Source: Acidobacteriota bacterium (lineage in GTDB: Bacteria > Acidobacteriota > UBA6911 > RPQK01 > JAJDTT01). From it: 64,000 nt of DNA. The stretch spans positions 16,980-80,979 of the forward strand of contig JAPPLF010000018.1 in the NCBI GenBank assembly GCA_028874215.1, given 5' to 3'. How positions within the stretch are numbered: position 1 is the stretch's first letter; each line of letters starts with the position of its first letter. The notes under the pieces were generated by a model. That model did not search any database. It saw only the letters and a list, made by a program, of their open reading frames with translations, and was not told the DNA's origin. Both the position numbers and the translations under genes were made by a program. Positions 52,568-62,021 of the stretch are shown one piece after another.

Positions 52568-55186
52568 ATGAAAGCCGTCTGGGAATCGCTTGGTCGGATT
52601 GCATGGCGCGGCCTCCGGTGGGCCGTGTGTCTGGCGGCTGTAGTGGCTTTCCCCGCGGAAGCGACGGTCCACGCGCGTGCGTCTTCCGCCTCCGCCGGGA
52701 CGGCGGCCGAAGCTTCGTTCGACGCTGCCGTCGTCAGTCTGCACCTCTATCCAGAAGAACGGACCCTGAGGGGCGGGAACGCCAGCCAGCAATACGTCGT
52801 GACGGGGACGCTGGCCGACGGCAGCCGCAAGGACCTGACGGACCAGGCGTCGTTTTCGCTCTCGGACCCCAAGGTCGCGCGGGCCGGGGAGCGGGGACGT
52901 TTCGCCGCCGTCGGCGACGGCGAAACGGAGGTGGTGGCGGTCGTGGGGCAGTTGGAAGCCAGGTCCCGGCTGCGGGTGGAGGACTCGGGGTGGACGAGAC
53001 CGTTTCACTTCTCCCGGGACGTCCTCTCCATTCTGACCCGACGCGGCTGCAACCAGACGGAGTGCCACTCCGGCTTGAAGGGCCGGGGTGGATTCAAGCT
53101 GTCCATGAACGCGTCGCACCCGCGGCAGGACTACGACTGGATCGTACAGGGCGGAATGTACCAGGTCCTCACCGACGAGCCCGGCGATCCGAAAATCCCC
53201 CGTGTCAACCTGAAAGAACCGGACAAGAGCCTGCTGTTGCAGAAACCCACAATGCAGGTTCCCCACGCCGGGGGCCCGAGAATCGACCAGGAGTCCAGGG
53301 AATACGCCCTCCTCCTGGACTGGGTCCAAAGGGGTTCCCCCTACGGCGAGAAGGACTCGAAACGGGTCAAGGCCGTCCGGATGGAGTTGTTTCCACGGGA
53401 GACCGTCCTGCGGCAGGGAGAAGAGCAGCAACTGGTGGTGAGCGCCCACCTGTCGGACGGAAGCGTGGAGGACTACACGAGACGGGTCCGGTTCGACGTG
53501 AATCACGGCTCCGTGGCCGAAATTTCTCCCGGCGGCCTGGTGAAGGCTCGCAACGGAGGCGAGACGGCGATCCTGGTGCGGGGCGCGGGCCAAGAGGTCC
53601 TGGGGACCGTCGGGGTGGTGGCGGACCGGGTGGCCGACTATCCGGACCTTCAGCCGCAAAATTTCATCGATGAACGGATCTTCTCCAAGCTCCGCCGCTT
53701 CAACATCGTCCCCGCGGAGCTGTCGAGCGATTCCGAGTTCCTGCGGCGGGTCTGCCTCGACCTGACCGGCCGGATCCCCCCGGTGGCCCGGGTCAAGGAG
53801 TTCCTGGCGGACCCGGACCCGCGAAAGCGCGAGAAGCTGGTGGAGGCCCTGCTGGATTCCCCCGAGTACGTGGACTACTGGACCTTCCGTTTCGCCGACC
53901 TGTTCCGGGTGTCGGTCTTCGTCCTGGGCATCAATCCCAAGTGGAGCCAGTCGTACTGGGAGTGGATCCGGGACGCCGTGGAGCGCAACCGGCCCTACGA
54001 CGAAGTGGCCCGCGAGCGCATGTCGTCACAGGGTTACAGCGCCCCGTCCCGCCACTATCTGCCCTACCTGGTGGTGCCGCCCCCGGAGAACATGATGGGC
54101 GAGCAGGTCCGGGTCTTCATGGGGCGCCGGTTGGATTGCGCTCAATGCCATGACCATCCCTACGAACGCTGGACCCAGAACCAGTTCTGGGGAATGACGG
54201 CCTTCTTCGGCTCCATGTTCAAGCTGGGCGCCAATCCCGAATCGGTCATTTTCGATCATCCCAACGGGACCGAAGTGGCCGCCGACGTTCCCAGTCCCAA
54301 GGACCTGCGGGTGTTGCACCCGCGCACCGGGGAGGTGGTCGATCCGGTGTTGCTGGACGGGACCCGGGTGGCGCACACTCCGACGAACTACCCGCGCGGC
54401 GAGCTGGCCAAGTGGGCCACCTCCCATCCCTACTTTGCGGAAGCCGCCGTCAACCGGATGTGGAGCTACTTCTTCGGCCGGGGCCTGGTGGAGCCGGTGG
54501 ACGATTTCCGGAGCAACAATCCTCCCACCCATCCCCAACTGCTGAGGCAGTTGGCCCAACACTTCGCCGACAACGGCTACGACCTGAAACAACTGTTCCG
54601 GCTGATCGTGAACTCGAGGACCTATCAACTCTCCAGCACCACACGAGGGTCGCAACCGGCCGGCCAGGCAATCTACGCTCACGCGCCTTCCCGTCCCCTG
54701 GAGGCCGAAATCCTGCTCGACGCCATCTGCGACGTCACCGGCGTTCCGGAGCATTTTCCCGTGCCCGCCTTCGCCAGCGTCAGGACCGATGGCGCGGCTC
54801 CCAAGGGAACCCGCGCGGTTCACCTGAAGGAACCGGATGTCTACGCCTCTTCGTTTTTGGATATCTACGGCCGGCCCACCCGTTTTTCGGTGCCGGAGCG
54901 GGACTCGGAACCGATGCTGAGCCAAGCGCTGCACATCCTGGCGGGGTCGACCTACAACGAAAAGCTGTGGACGGAAGGGTCGCGCGTTTACGACCTGTTC
55001 CGGCGGGGAGCGTCGGACGGGGAGATCGTCGAAGATCTCTACCTGGCCGCCTTTGCCCGGTTTCCGACACCGTCCGAGTCGGAGGAGCTTTCGGGTCTGA
55101 TCGCGCGGACGACCAGCCGCGAGCAGGCCCTTCGAGATCTCCAGTGGGCCGTCCTCAGTTCGCGGGAGTTCGCCGAGAACCACTGA
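52568..55186 (+). CDS. DUF1549/DUF1553 (planctomycete cytochrome-associated) secreted protein
   Basis: 872 residues with a signal peptide. Two bacterial Ig-like domains (about 45-135 and 265-355) flank a cytochrome-like segment with CNQTECHSG near residue 161, a CX4CH variant of the haem c motif. DUF1549 (about 365-570) contains FIDERIFSKL, DLTGRIPP and a classical CAQCH near residue 524. DUF1553 (about 600-860) contains NRMWSYFFGRGLVEPVDDFR and LFRLIVNSRTYQLSS. These proteins probably bind haem and act in an envelope redox role linked to polymer degradation; biochemistry is largely lacking. It is coupled to the upstream gene and followed by DUF1501. Confidence 0.9.
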   Translation: MKAVWESLGRIAWRGLRWAVCLAAVVAFPAEATVHARASSASAGTAAEASFDAAVVSLHLYPEERTLRGGNASQQYVVTGTLADGSRKDLTDQASFSLSDPKVARAGERGRFAAVGDGETEVVAVVGQLEARSRLRVEDSGWTRPFHFSRDVLSILTRRGCNQTECHSGLKGRGGFKLSMNASHPRQDYDWIVQGGMYQVLTDEPGDPKIPRVNLKEPDKSLLLQKPTMQVPHAGGPRIDQESREYALLLDWVQRGSPYGEKDSKRVKAVRMELFPRETVLRQGEEQQLVVSAHLSDGSVEDYTRRVRFDVNHGSVAEISPGGLVKARNGGETAILVRGAGQEVLGTVGVVADRVADYPDLQPQNFIDERIFSKLRRFNIVPAELSSDSEFLRRVCLDLTGRIPPVARVKEFLADPDPRKREKLVEALLDSPEYVDYWTFRFADLFRVSVFVLGINPKWSQSYWEWIRDAVERNRPYDEVARERMSSQGYSAPSRHYLPYLVVPPPENMMGEQVRVFMGRRLDCAQCHDHPYERWTQNQFWGMTAFFGSMFKLGANPESVIFDHPNGTEVAADVPSPKDLRVLHPRTGEVVDPVLLDGTRVAHTPTNYPRGELAKWATSHPYFAEAAVNRMWSYFFGRGLVEPVDDFRSNNPPTHPQLLRQLAQHFADNGYDLKQLFRLIVNSRTYQLSSTTRGSQPAGQAIYAHAPSRPLEAEILLDAICDVTGVPEHFPVPAFASVRTDGAAPKGTRAVHLKEPDVYASSFLDIYGRPTRFSVPERDSEPMLSQALHILAGSTYNEKLWTEGSRVYDLFRRGASDGEIVEDLYLAAFARFPTPSESEELSGLIARTTSREQALRDLQWAVLSSREFAENH

Positions 55187-55236
55187 CGTTGCGGAATTAC
55201 AGCCCTAACGTGTACAGTGGAGACAGCGGTGTATTC

Positions 55237-56580
55237 ATGTTGAAGCAGATCGGATGCCTGCGGCAACCCCAAGGTTACTGGAGCCGGCGTGATTTCATCC
55301 GGGTCGGTTCGCTGGGGTTTCTGGGCGCCCATCTGACCCAGTATCTGCGGCTGGAGGCGGCTCTCAAGACGGCCGGCGCGGACCTTTCAGGCGCGAAGGC
55401 CAACGCCTGCATTCTGGTCTGGCTGGAGGGAGGCCCCAGCCAGATCGACACCTGGGACCCCAAGACCAACAGTTCCTTCCGGCCCATCTCCACCAACGTC
55501 GACGGCATCCAGATCTCGGAGCTGCTGCCCCGGCTGGCCAAGCGGATGGACAAGCTGGCGCTGGTCCGTTCCATCAAGTCGTTCGGCAACGACCATCCCC
55601 AGGCGGTCCACTACTCCATCACCGGCCACCGCCACAATCCGGCCATGGAATTCCCCAGCCTGGGGTCCATCGTGGCCAAGGAGATGGGGTCCTCCAACGG
55701 ACTTCCTCCCTACGTCATCGTCCCTCGCTGGGAGCGCAACCGCCAATACCAGGATTTCTTCCGTTCCGCCTTCCTGGGTCCGGACTACATGCCCATGACC
55801 ATCCCGGACCCCGCGAAGGAGGATTTCCACGTCCCCAACCTGACCCTGCCCAAGTCCCTGAGCCCGGCCGTGCTGGAGAATCGCCGCCTGTTCCTGGACT
55901 CGGTGGACCGGATCTACCGGAACCGGGTGGAGAGCCTGAAGCACTCCAGCATGGACGCCTTCATGGACAAGGCGTGGCAGATGATCCTGGCGCCCCAGGT
56001 GCGGGAGGCCTTCGACCTCTCCAAGGAATCGGAGAAGACGCGCGAGGCTTATGGCCGCGATTCTGTGGGACAGAGCATGCTGCTGGCGAGGCGCCTGGTG
56101 GAGGCCGGCAGCCGGTTCGTCACCGCGGCCGGTTTTCACGGCAATTCCTGGGATACCCACAGCAAGAACGACGAGGGGCACCGGGACCGCCTGACGCCGC
56201 CGTTGGACCGGTCGCTTTCCGCCCTCATCGACGACCTCAGCGAGCGAGGTCTCTACGATTCGACCGTGGTCCTGGTGATGGGCGAGTTCGGAAGGACACC
56301 CCACCTCAATCCCGGCCTGGGCCGGGACCATTGGCCCCAGTGCTGGTCCATCGCCCTGGGCGGCGGCGGCCTGCAGACGGGCACGGTGGTGGGCCGGAGC
56401 GATGATCGCGGCGCATTCGTCGTGGAGCGCGAGGTCAGCATCGGAGACATCTTCGCCACCGTCTACAAGGCCCTGGGAATCGACTGGCACAAGGAATACA
56501 TGACGCCCGTCGGACGCCCCCTCAAGATCGCCAACGGCCTCGACGATCTCACCGGAGTACCTCTCCCCGAGCTGATCTAA
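55237..56580 (+). CDS. DUF1501 (sulfatase-like fold) Tat-exported protein
   Basis: 447 residues from ATG 55237. A twin-arginine signal (SRRDFIRVGSLGFLG) is followed by ACILVWLEGGPSQIDTWDPK, the DUF1501 hallmark, and by HSITGHRHN, AAGFHGNSWDTHSKN and VLVMGEFGRTPHLN. The fold is related to alkaline phosphatase/sulfatase, with Asp/His residues positioned for metal binding but without a CxPxR formylglycine motif. It accompanies DUF1549/DUF1553 proteins in most genomes that carry them, as here. Function is unknown; the two are thought to form one exported system. Confidence 0.92.
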   Translation: MLKQIGCLRQPQGYWSRRDFIRVGSLGFLGAHLTQYLRLEAALKTAGADLSGAKANACILVWLEGGPSQIDTWDPKTNSSFRPISTNVDGIQISELLPRLAKRMDKLALVRSIKSFGNDHPQAVHYSITGHRHNPAMEFPSLGSIVAKEMGSSNGLPPYVIVPRWERNRQYQDFFRSAFLGPDYMPMTIPDPAKEDFHVPNLTLPKSLSPAVLENRRLFLDSVDRIYRNRVESLKHSSMDAFMDKAWQMILAPQVREAFDLSKESEKTREAYGRDSVGQSMLLARRLVEAGSRFVTAAGFHGNSWDTHSKNDEGHRDRLTPPLDRSLSALIDDLSERGLYDSTVVLVMGEFGRTPHLNPGLGRDHWPQCWSIALGGGGLQTGTVVGRSDDRGAFVVEREVSIGDIFATVYKALGIDWHKEYMTPVGRPLKIANGLDDLTGVPLPELI

Positions 56581-56684
56581 CCGCAATCGCCGACGTCTCC
56601 TTTCGGCGCCATGGACAGCCGCCGTCAACCCGCGACGACACGAACCCCTTGCCAACCAGTTCCGATCGACCTGCAGGGAGCGAT

Positions 56685-57530
56685 ATGAGCAACCGAAAAG
56701 AAGACACCACCTACACCATGGGCCGCACTCAGGCCGAGACCGAACGCCTGATCCGCCAGTCGCGGCTGTATTCGGGTCTGACCCGGCGCATGCTGACCGA
56801 AGCGGGCCTGACCAACGGCATGAAGGTCCTGGACATCGGCAGCGGAGCGGGAGACGTGGCCATGGCCGCGGCTGAGCTGGTGGGTACCGAGGGCCGGGTC
56901 GTGGGCGTCGACGTCAACGCGGAGATCCTGGAAACGGCTCGGGCCCGCGTCGCGCAATCCGGGCTGGAACATGTCGAGTTCGTGGCTGGGGACGCGCGCA
57001 CGCTGGACCTGGAAAGCGATTTCGATGCCTTGATCGGTCGTTTCGTACTCATGTATCTGCCCGATCCGGCCGGGGCCCTCAGGCAACTCTCCACGCGCTT
57101 GCGCCCGGGAGGCATCGTTGCGTTCCACGAGATCGGCTTCAACCCAAATCGATTGCCTCATGCCATCGATACCCCCTTGGCGCACCAGTTGGTCGATTGG
57201 ACGATGGAGGTCTTCAAACGATCGGGCGCCCATGCCGATCTGGCCTTTCGCCTGTACGGGACCTTTGTTGACGCCGGCCTGCCCGAACCCCGCCTGGAAT
57301 ACACGGCGCTGGGTGGCGGGGAGCCGGGATGGGCGGGATACCAATACATCGCCGACAGCGTGCAGAGTGTCCTCCCGCTCCTGGAGCATTTCGGAATAGC
57401 GACTGCGGAAGAGGCGGATCTGGGGACTATCCCCGAACGGTTGCGGGCGGACGTGGCCGCGACGAAATCGGCGATCGTCCTGCCCATGACCGTCATGGCC
57501 TGGACGCGGTTGCAGGAGGCCGGCGGCTGA
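56685..57530 (+). CDS. class I SAM-dependent methyltransferase
   Basis: 281 residues from ATG 56685 with GGGAG upstream. Motif I is VLDIGSGAGDVAM at 48-60; the acidic residue of motif II is in RVVGVDVNAEILE; motif IV is DALIGRFVLMYLPDP; and LRPGGIVAFHEIG follows. The layout is that of the methyltransf_25/31 families. It stands alone between the DUF1501 gene and the convergent K+ channel. The acceptor (small molecule, quinone or protein) cannot be told from sequence. Confidence 0.88.
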   Translation: MSNRKEDTTYTMGRTQAETERLIRQSRLYSGLTRRMLTEAGLTNGMKVLDIGSGAGDVAMAAAELVGTEGRVVGVDVNAEILETARARVAQSGLEHVEFVAGDARTLDLESDFDALIGRFVLMYLPDPAGALRQLSTRLRPGGIVAFHEIGFNPNRLPHAIDTPLAHQLVDWTMEVFKRSGAHADLAFRLYGTFVDAGLPEPRLEYTALGGGEPGWAGYQYIADSVQSVLPLLEHFGIATAEEADLGTIPERLRADVAATKSAIVLPMTVMAWTRLQEAGG

Positions 57531-57557
57531 TCGGTTGCCGTCTTCGAAAAGTCGCGG

Positions 57558-59282
57558 TTACCACGGACTGCTGGAGAACTGCCCTCCGAAGGCCTTGCTG
57601 AACAGTGTCCGTTGCTCGGTGTCGCCGAGCATGACCAATTGTGCTCCAGGCTCGAGCTTCATCTCGGACCGCAGCTTGGTCACGGTTTCGCCGTTCTGCT
57701 GTATGGCAACCACGCTCAGGCCGGTGAGGGAACCGATGTGGCTTTCGTACAGGGTCTTGTTTTCCAGGGACGGCGGCAATGGCACCGAGAACAGGTCGAC
57801 CCCTTCTCCCAGCATCACGAGTTCATGCCCTTCGATGAGCGACACCACCGCTTCCGTTCCCAGGGAGGCGTAGCTCAGAACGAAATCGGCCCCGGCCCGA
57901 TGGATGGCCTCCAGGTTACGATCGTGGGTGATTCGGCTCACGATGCGGAGATCGGGTTTGAGGCGTCGCAGGTAAACGGCCAGATAGACGTTCATGGCGT
58001 CGTCGCTGGTGCTCAGAAGCACCGAGGAGACATCGTCGAGTCCCGCCCGTTTCAGGACCTCGCGGTCGTTGGCGTCCCCGATGAACACCTGATCGGCGAT
58101 TCCCTTCACGTCTGCCGCCACCTGCGGATCGCGGTCGAGGACATGGACCCGGAGCCCCTTCCTCTTCAGAGTACGGGTGGCGGTCTCGCCGACCCTTCCG
58201 GCCCCGATTATGAGACCCGAAGCGCTGAAATGGGGCTGGTGGCCATGCAGCATGCGGGCGAGTACGGACAACTGTTCCGACGAGCCCACGACGACCACGA
58301 TGCTCTCGTGGGTGATGGGAGTGTGAGGGAAGGCGGGAATCAGGTGTCCGTGTTCCCACACACCGACGATGTTCAGTCCGGTCCGTTCTCGAAGCCGGGT
58401 CTCGCGGATCTGGAAACCGGCCAGGGGCGTGTCCCGCGCCGAAAACTCGGCGATCTGGAGCCCGGAGAAACTACCAACGACGTCCACCTCGCCAAGCCCG
58501 GCGCTGACCCGGTTGGCCAAGGACTCCCCCAGGCGGACCTTCAGCGGCAAGACGTGCGTGCATCCGCTCAGTTCCAGAATGTCGGTGGAATCCTCATTCT
58601 CGGCGATACCGACGATGGGCAGGTCGCTGGACATCTCCCGGACGGTCAACGTGATGTTGGTGTTCGTCGTGTCCTCGCAGTTGGCGAGGAGTAGACGAGC
58701 CTGTTGTGCTTGCAATCCGGTGTAGGTCGTCTTGTTGTCCAGATCGCCGGCTACGACGGATGCCCCTTCATGCAGGAGCCGGGCAGCTTTTTCGGGGTCC
58801 GGTTCGATGACATAGCATGGAATCCCCCGGAGCCGAAGCTGCTTGGTGATCCCTGCCGCAATTTCATCGTGGCGGGTGATGATGACGTGATTCCTGACAT
58901 CCGCGGGCACTCGGCGAGGGGCCCGTAGCCGCACCTGAGCTTCCAGCCAGGGTGCGTAGAAGAAACGGATGAAGGTGAAGGGCAGCACCACCAACATCAG
59001 CACGACACCTGAGATCAGCACGGCCACGCTGAACAACCTTCCCAGGTCGGTGGCGAAGACCACGTCCCCGTAACCCAGGGTGCTCATGGTGATCACGACC
59101 CAGTAGATCCCCGTGGTCCAGGAATGGGACTGCCCTTCGTGAACCATGATCACCTGGAAGAGGACGGCGAACAGCAGGATGACGACGCCGAGAAAGACGA
59201 TGTAGCGAAGCAGCGCCAGGACGTTCTGGCGTAATTCCCCAGCGCCGAAGACGTCGGCCAAGTCACTCCACGGGAATCGCAT
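57558..59282 (-). CDS. potassium channel with two RCK (TrkA-N/TrkA-C) modules
   Basis: About 574 residues from ATG 59282; the longer open frame upstream lacks signal or membrane logic. Helix 1 is at 22-46, the pore loop with selectivity filter TLGYGD at 68-73, and helix 2 at 83-107. The first RCK domain begins at NHVIITRHDEIAAG and the second at GLIIGAGRVGETATRTL, each with a Rossmann core and a trailing TrkA-C-like domain. In the first, the glycine motif is degenerate (TRHDEI). Two RCK units per chain is the GsuK/BK-like arrangement, giving nucleotide- or ion-gated K+ flux at the inner membrane. Confidence 0.92.
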   Translation of the reverse strand: MRFPWSDLADVFGAGELRQNVLALLRYIVFLGVVILLFAVLFQVIMVHEGQSHSWTTGIYWVVITMSTLGYGDVVFATDLGRLFSVAVLISGVVLMLVVLPFTFIRFFYAPWLEAQVRLRAPRRVPADVRNHVIITRHDEIAAGITKQLRLRGIPCYVIEPDPEKAARLLHEGASVVAGDLDNKTTYTGLQAQQARLLLANCEDTTNTNITLTVREMSSDLPIVGIAENEDSTDILELSGCTHVLPLKVRLGESLANRVSAGLGEVDVVGSFSGLQIAEFSARDTPLAGFQIRETRLRERTGLNIVGVWEHGHLIPAFPHTPITHESIVVVVGSSEQLSVLARMLHGHQPHFSASGLIIGAGRVGETATRTLKRKGLRVHVLDRDPQVAADVKGIADQVFIGDANDREVLKRAGLDDVSSVLLSTSDDAMNVYLAVYLRRLKPDLRIVSRITHDRNLEAIHRAGADFVLSYASLGTEAVVSLIEGHELVMLGEGVDLFSVPLPPSLENKTLYESHIGSLTGLSVVAIQQNGETVTKLRSEMKLEPGAQLVMLGDTEQRTLFSKAFGGQFSSSPW

Positions 59283-59475
59283 GCTCGAACGGTAACTCCA
59301 GGTTCGGACCTCGCAGGATCGGTCTTCGGGGCATTCGGCGCACCAATTTACCATTCCGGCGGGGGCAAAGAGAAAGCGAAAAAAGAGGAACAGAATACCG
59401 GGGTTGCCGCACGGCACGGTTCGTTGACCCTCGGATGACCATCCTGTATAGTGCGGCGCCCTTAGAGGAAAGCCC

Positions 59476-59784
59476 ATGCCGGAAGTCAATCTTTTCCGTC
59501 CCCGAGGCCGCTACTTGAAGAGAGTCCGCCGGATCATCTTCACGATAGTGGCCCTGTGGGCTTTGATGGTTTTCGGATTCCAGATTCTTCTGTTCCTGGT
59601 TCAACGGGACCCCATGGGGTCCAGTTTCCTCACCGACGCCCGGATCCTGGGATTCCCGTTCCACTACTGGTTCACGGGCCAGTTCTCCATTATTGGATTC
59701 CTGCTGCTTTGCCTCTGGTTCAACCGGCTCTACGACCGGCTGATCGATTCCGACGAAGCTCCCCGGCGGAGGCAAGGCAAGTAG
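59476..59784 (+). CDS. DUF4212 small subunit of a sodium:solute symporter
   Basis: 102 residues with two membrane helices (IIFTIVALWALMVFGFQILL and SIIGFLLLCLWF). FPFHYWFTGQFS between them is the DUF4212 hallmark. These small proteins are encoded directly before the VC_2705-type SSS permease, as here, where the stop codon shares one base with the GTG of the permease gene (TAGTG). It is likely an accessory subunit needed for acetate- or lactate-type symport. Confidence 0.93.
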   Translation: MPEVNLFRPRGRYLKRVRRIIFTIVALWALMVFGFQILLFLVQRDPMGSSFLTDARILGFPFHYWFTGQFSIIGFLLLCLWFNRLYDRLIDSDEAPRRRQGK

Positions 59785-61286
59785 TGGATGACATCGCGGT
59801 GAGAACCGGGCCCGCCCTGATCCTGGCGGCGACCCTGCTCTTGTTCGTGCTGGTGGGGATCCTGACCCGGGTCCGCAACCTGGAAGAATACTGGGTGGCC
59901 GGCCGCAGGATCGGTCCCGTCTCTTCGGGGATGGCTATCGCCAGCAACTGGATGAGCGCCGCCAGCTTTCTGGGGATGGCGGGCCTCCTCTACCTGCAAG
60001 GCTATTTCGGATTGGCCTACGTCCTGGGCTGGTGCGGCGGGTACGTGCTGCTGCTGGTCCTGATGGCGGCTCAGATCCGCAACTACGGGAAGTTCACCGC
60101 GCCCGACTTCATCGGCGACCGGTACTACTCCAAGACGGCCCGGTTCCTGGCCGCCATCATCACGCTGGTCATCTCCTTCGTCTATGCCGTGGGCCAGTAC
60201 AAGGGCATCGGAGAGATGTTCAAGTGGATCTTCGGGATGGACTACAAGTTGTCCATCATCACCGGGACCATCGTGGTTCTCTCCTACGTGCTCCTCTCGG
60301 GAATGATGGGAGTGGTCCGCAACCAGCAGGTGCAGTACATCGTCCTCATCACCGCCTTCCTGCTGCCGCTTTTCTTCATCGCCAAGAAGCTGGGGTTCTT
60401 CTACTTCGTCCCGCAGGTGGGTTACGGGGAGGCCGTGGCCCAGCTCCAGGAGACCCAGCCCCAGTTCGTGTTGCCCTGGGGGGACGAGGGGGTCTATCAG
60501 TGGATCGCCCTCTGTTTCACTTTGATGGTGGGGACGGCGGGACTGCCCCACGTGATCCAGCGCTTCTACCTGGTCCCCAACGCCAGCGACGCCCGTAAGT
60601 CGGTGGTCTGGGGACTCTTCTTCATCGGCGTCCTCTACTGGAGTTCGCCCGCCTTCTCCGCTTTCGGCAGGATCCTGAATCCGGACGGGGGCAGGGAAGT
60701 GGCCGACGTCATCATCATCAATGCCGCTGAGAACGCGGCACTCCCCGAATGGTTCACCGGTCTCCTGGCGGCGGGAGCCGTGTCCGCCGCCTTCAGCACC
60801 GTGGCGGGGTTGTTGATGGCCGCATCGGCCGCCTTCGCCCACGACCTCTATTTCGGGCTCTTCAAGCCGACCGCCTCCAACAAGGAGCGCGTCATCGTGG
60901 CGCGCCTGGGAGCCGTGGTGCTGGGTTTCGCCATCATGTTGGTGGCCCTGGAACCGCCCGCCCTCATCGGACAGATCGTGGCCATGGCCTTCGCCATTGC
61001 CGGGTGCACCATTTTCCCCGTCTTCGTGCTGGGTATCTGGTGGAGCCGCACCACCCGCGAGGGGGGCATCGCCGGCATGCTGGTCGGGGGGCTGATCTCC
61101 ATCGGCGCCCTCTTCTGGGGCGACACGGCGTTGGCTTCGTGGATTCCCGCCACTTCGTCGGCATTGATCGGGGCACCGGTGGCATTCCTGACCATCATCG
61201 TGGTCTCCCACCTGACTCCCGCGCCGCCGAAGGAGATCGACGGCCTCATGCAGCAGATCCATACCGAAGAGGACGGGTCGGCTTAG
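59784..61286 (+). CDS. sodium:solute symporter (SSS), VC_2705-type permease
   Basis: 500 residues. GTG 59784 overlaps the DUF4212 stop, with GGAGG upstream, giving translational coupling. Early blocks EYWVAGRRIGPVSSGMAIAS and NWMSAASFLGMAG contain the sodium-site residues of the SSS family. YAVGQYKGIGEM and GTAGLPHVIQRFY mark the ActP/VC_2705 branch. About thirteen membrane helices. Substrates of this branch are monocarboxylates such as acetate or pyruvate; exact specificity is inferred from the family. Confidence 0.92.
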   Translation: MDDIAVRTGPALILAATLLLFVLVGILTRVRNLEEYWVAGRRIGPVSSGMAIASNWMSAASFLGMAGLLYLQGYFGLAYVLGWCGGYVLLLVLMAAQIRNYGKFTAPDFIGDRYYSKTARFLAAIITLVISFVYAVGQYKGIGEMFKWIFGMDYKLSIITGTIVVLSYVLLSGMMGVVRNQQVQYIVLITAFLLPLFFIAKKLGFFYFVPQVGYGEAVAQLQETQPQFVLPWGDEGVYQWIALCFTLMVGTAGLPHVIQRFYLVPNASDARKSVVWGLFFIGVLYWSSPAFSAFGRILNPDGGREVADVIIINAAENAALPEWFTGLLAAGAVSAAFSTVAGLLMAASAAFAHDLYFGLFKPTASNKERVIVARLGAVVLGFAIMLVALEPPALIGQIVAMAFAIAGCTIFPVFVLGIWWSRTTREGGIAGMLVGGLISIGALFWGDTALASWIPATSSALIGAPVAFLTIIVVSHLTPAPPKEIDGLMQQIHTEEDGSA

Positions 61287-61400
61287 GTACCTGCGCGCGG
61301 CATCGCCCGATCGGGGTCGAGGGTCCGGGATCTGCGGCCGGCGACGCCACCACTGCCGGGCCGTTTTTCGTCCGTAGCCGTTTCGCTGGAAGCAAGAGCT

Positions 61401-61580
61401 CTACGTTCCGGTCCCTGTCTGTTTCGGTTTGGTCCTGCTCACATCAGATTCGGCGATGCGGCGGGCTGTTTCTTCACGTCTGCGACGGGCTCGTTCACGG
61501 GATCTGCCAAGGGCGGATTCTATGCCACCGAGTTCTAGCCTACGGGACTGCATGGAAGTGTGGCGACTCTGGGAACACAT
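61401..61580 (-). CDS. small ORF overlapping a decayed zeta-toxin gene, possible antitoxin partner
   Basis: 59 residues. Its ATG shares one base with the stop of the zeta-toxin remnant (TAATG), the coupling expected of a co-translated partner. The middle is strongly basic and helical (SALGRSRERARRRREETARR). I recall zeta-type kinases accompanied by a short Arg-rich helical protein of this kind, but I cannot name the family. It may be silent now, because the upstream partner is broken. Confidence 0.45.
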   Translation of the reverse strand: MCSQSRHTSMQSRRLELGGIESALGRSRERARRRREETARRIAESDVSRTKPKQTGTGT

Positions 61581-61789
61581 TAGCGAATTGCCTCCCCCAA
61601 GAGTACGGGAACACGGCCCGAGTTGTCATACACGAACCAGTTATCGACCAGATGGCGGTAAATCTGGTTGAAATTGCGCCTTCCAACATCAAACCGTCAT
61701 CGAATCACGGACTTGGGTAGGTCGTGCCCTCCCTCCAATACTCTGGGCGCCACACGTTTGATCGCAACCTCGGATGTAGGCATTGGATT
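61580..61789 (-). pseudogene. zeta-toxin-like P-loop kinase, 3' remnant with in-frame TGA
   Basis: The frame reads PTSEVAIKRVAPRVLEGGHD, LPKSVIR, a TGA at 61697-61699, then RFDVGRRNFNQIYRHLVDNW, FVYDNSGRVP and a stop at 61580. GGHDxPxxVIRRR, NFxxxYR and WxxYDNSG are signature blocks of zeta/UDP-GlcNAc-kinase-like toxins. The TGA stands where an arginine codon (CGA) is expected, so a single C-to-T change explains it. The Walker A and the N-terminal two thirds are absent upstream, where the DNA turns AT-rich. The gene is a degraded relic. Confidence 0.7.
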
Positions 61790-62021
61790 CTAGCTTCGGA
61801 TTGAATTGAAAAACCTTGGAGGAGGAACACGAACAAAACCGAAAAAGTACTCACGGCAGAAATATGACGTCTACGATGTCAGGGTCTGTGACTACACTTA
61901 CCGCATGTTGGTGCGTCGAAAGATAACAACAGATAACAACCGGTCAATTCCCAATCTAGAACATTAAGGCACCGCACAGACACACATTCCACCCATATTA
62001 AAAGTAACAAACCGGAGCTAG
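61790..62021. other. AT-richer intergenic junction
   Basis: Base composition changes visibly here, from GC-rich to AT-rich. The stretch has no recognisable gene. It contains the tandem AGATAACAAC, AGATAACAAC at about 61921-61940. It probably holds the promoter of the gene at 62022 and marks the edge of an imported segment. Confidence 0.5.

Noticed and set aside
59730..61262. 510-codon minus-strand open frame opposite the symporter genes
   Set aside because: Rich in His, Glu and Gly with no motif; it is the antisense of two certain membrane proteins.
61429..61671. 80-codon plus-strand open frame after the symporter
   Set aside because: It is antisense to the zeta-toxin remnant and its overlapping small ORF, which show recognisable family sequence.
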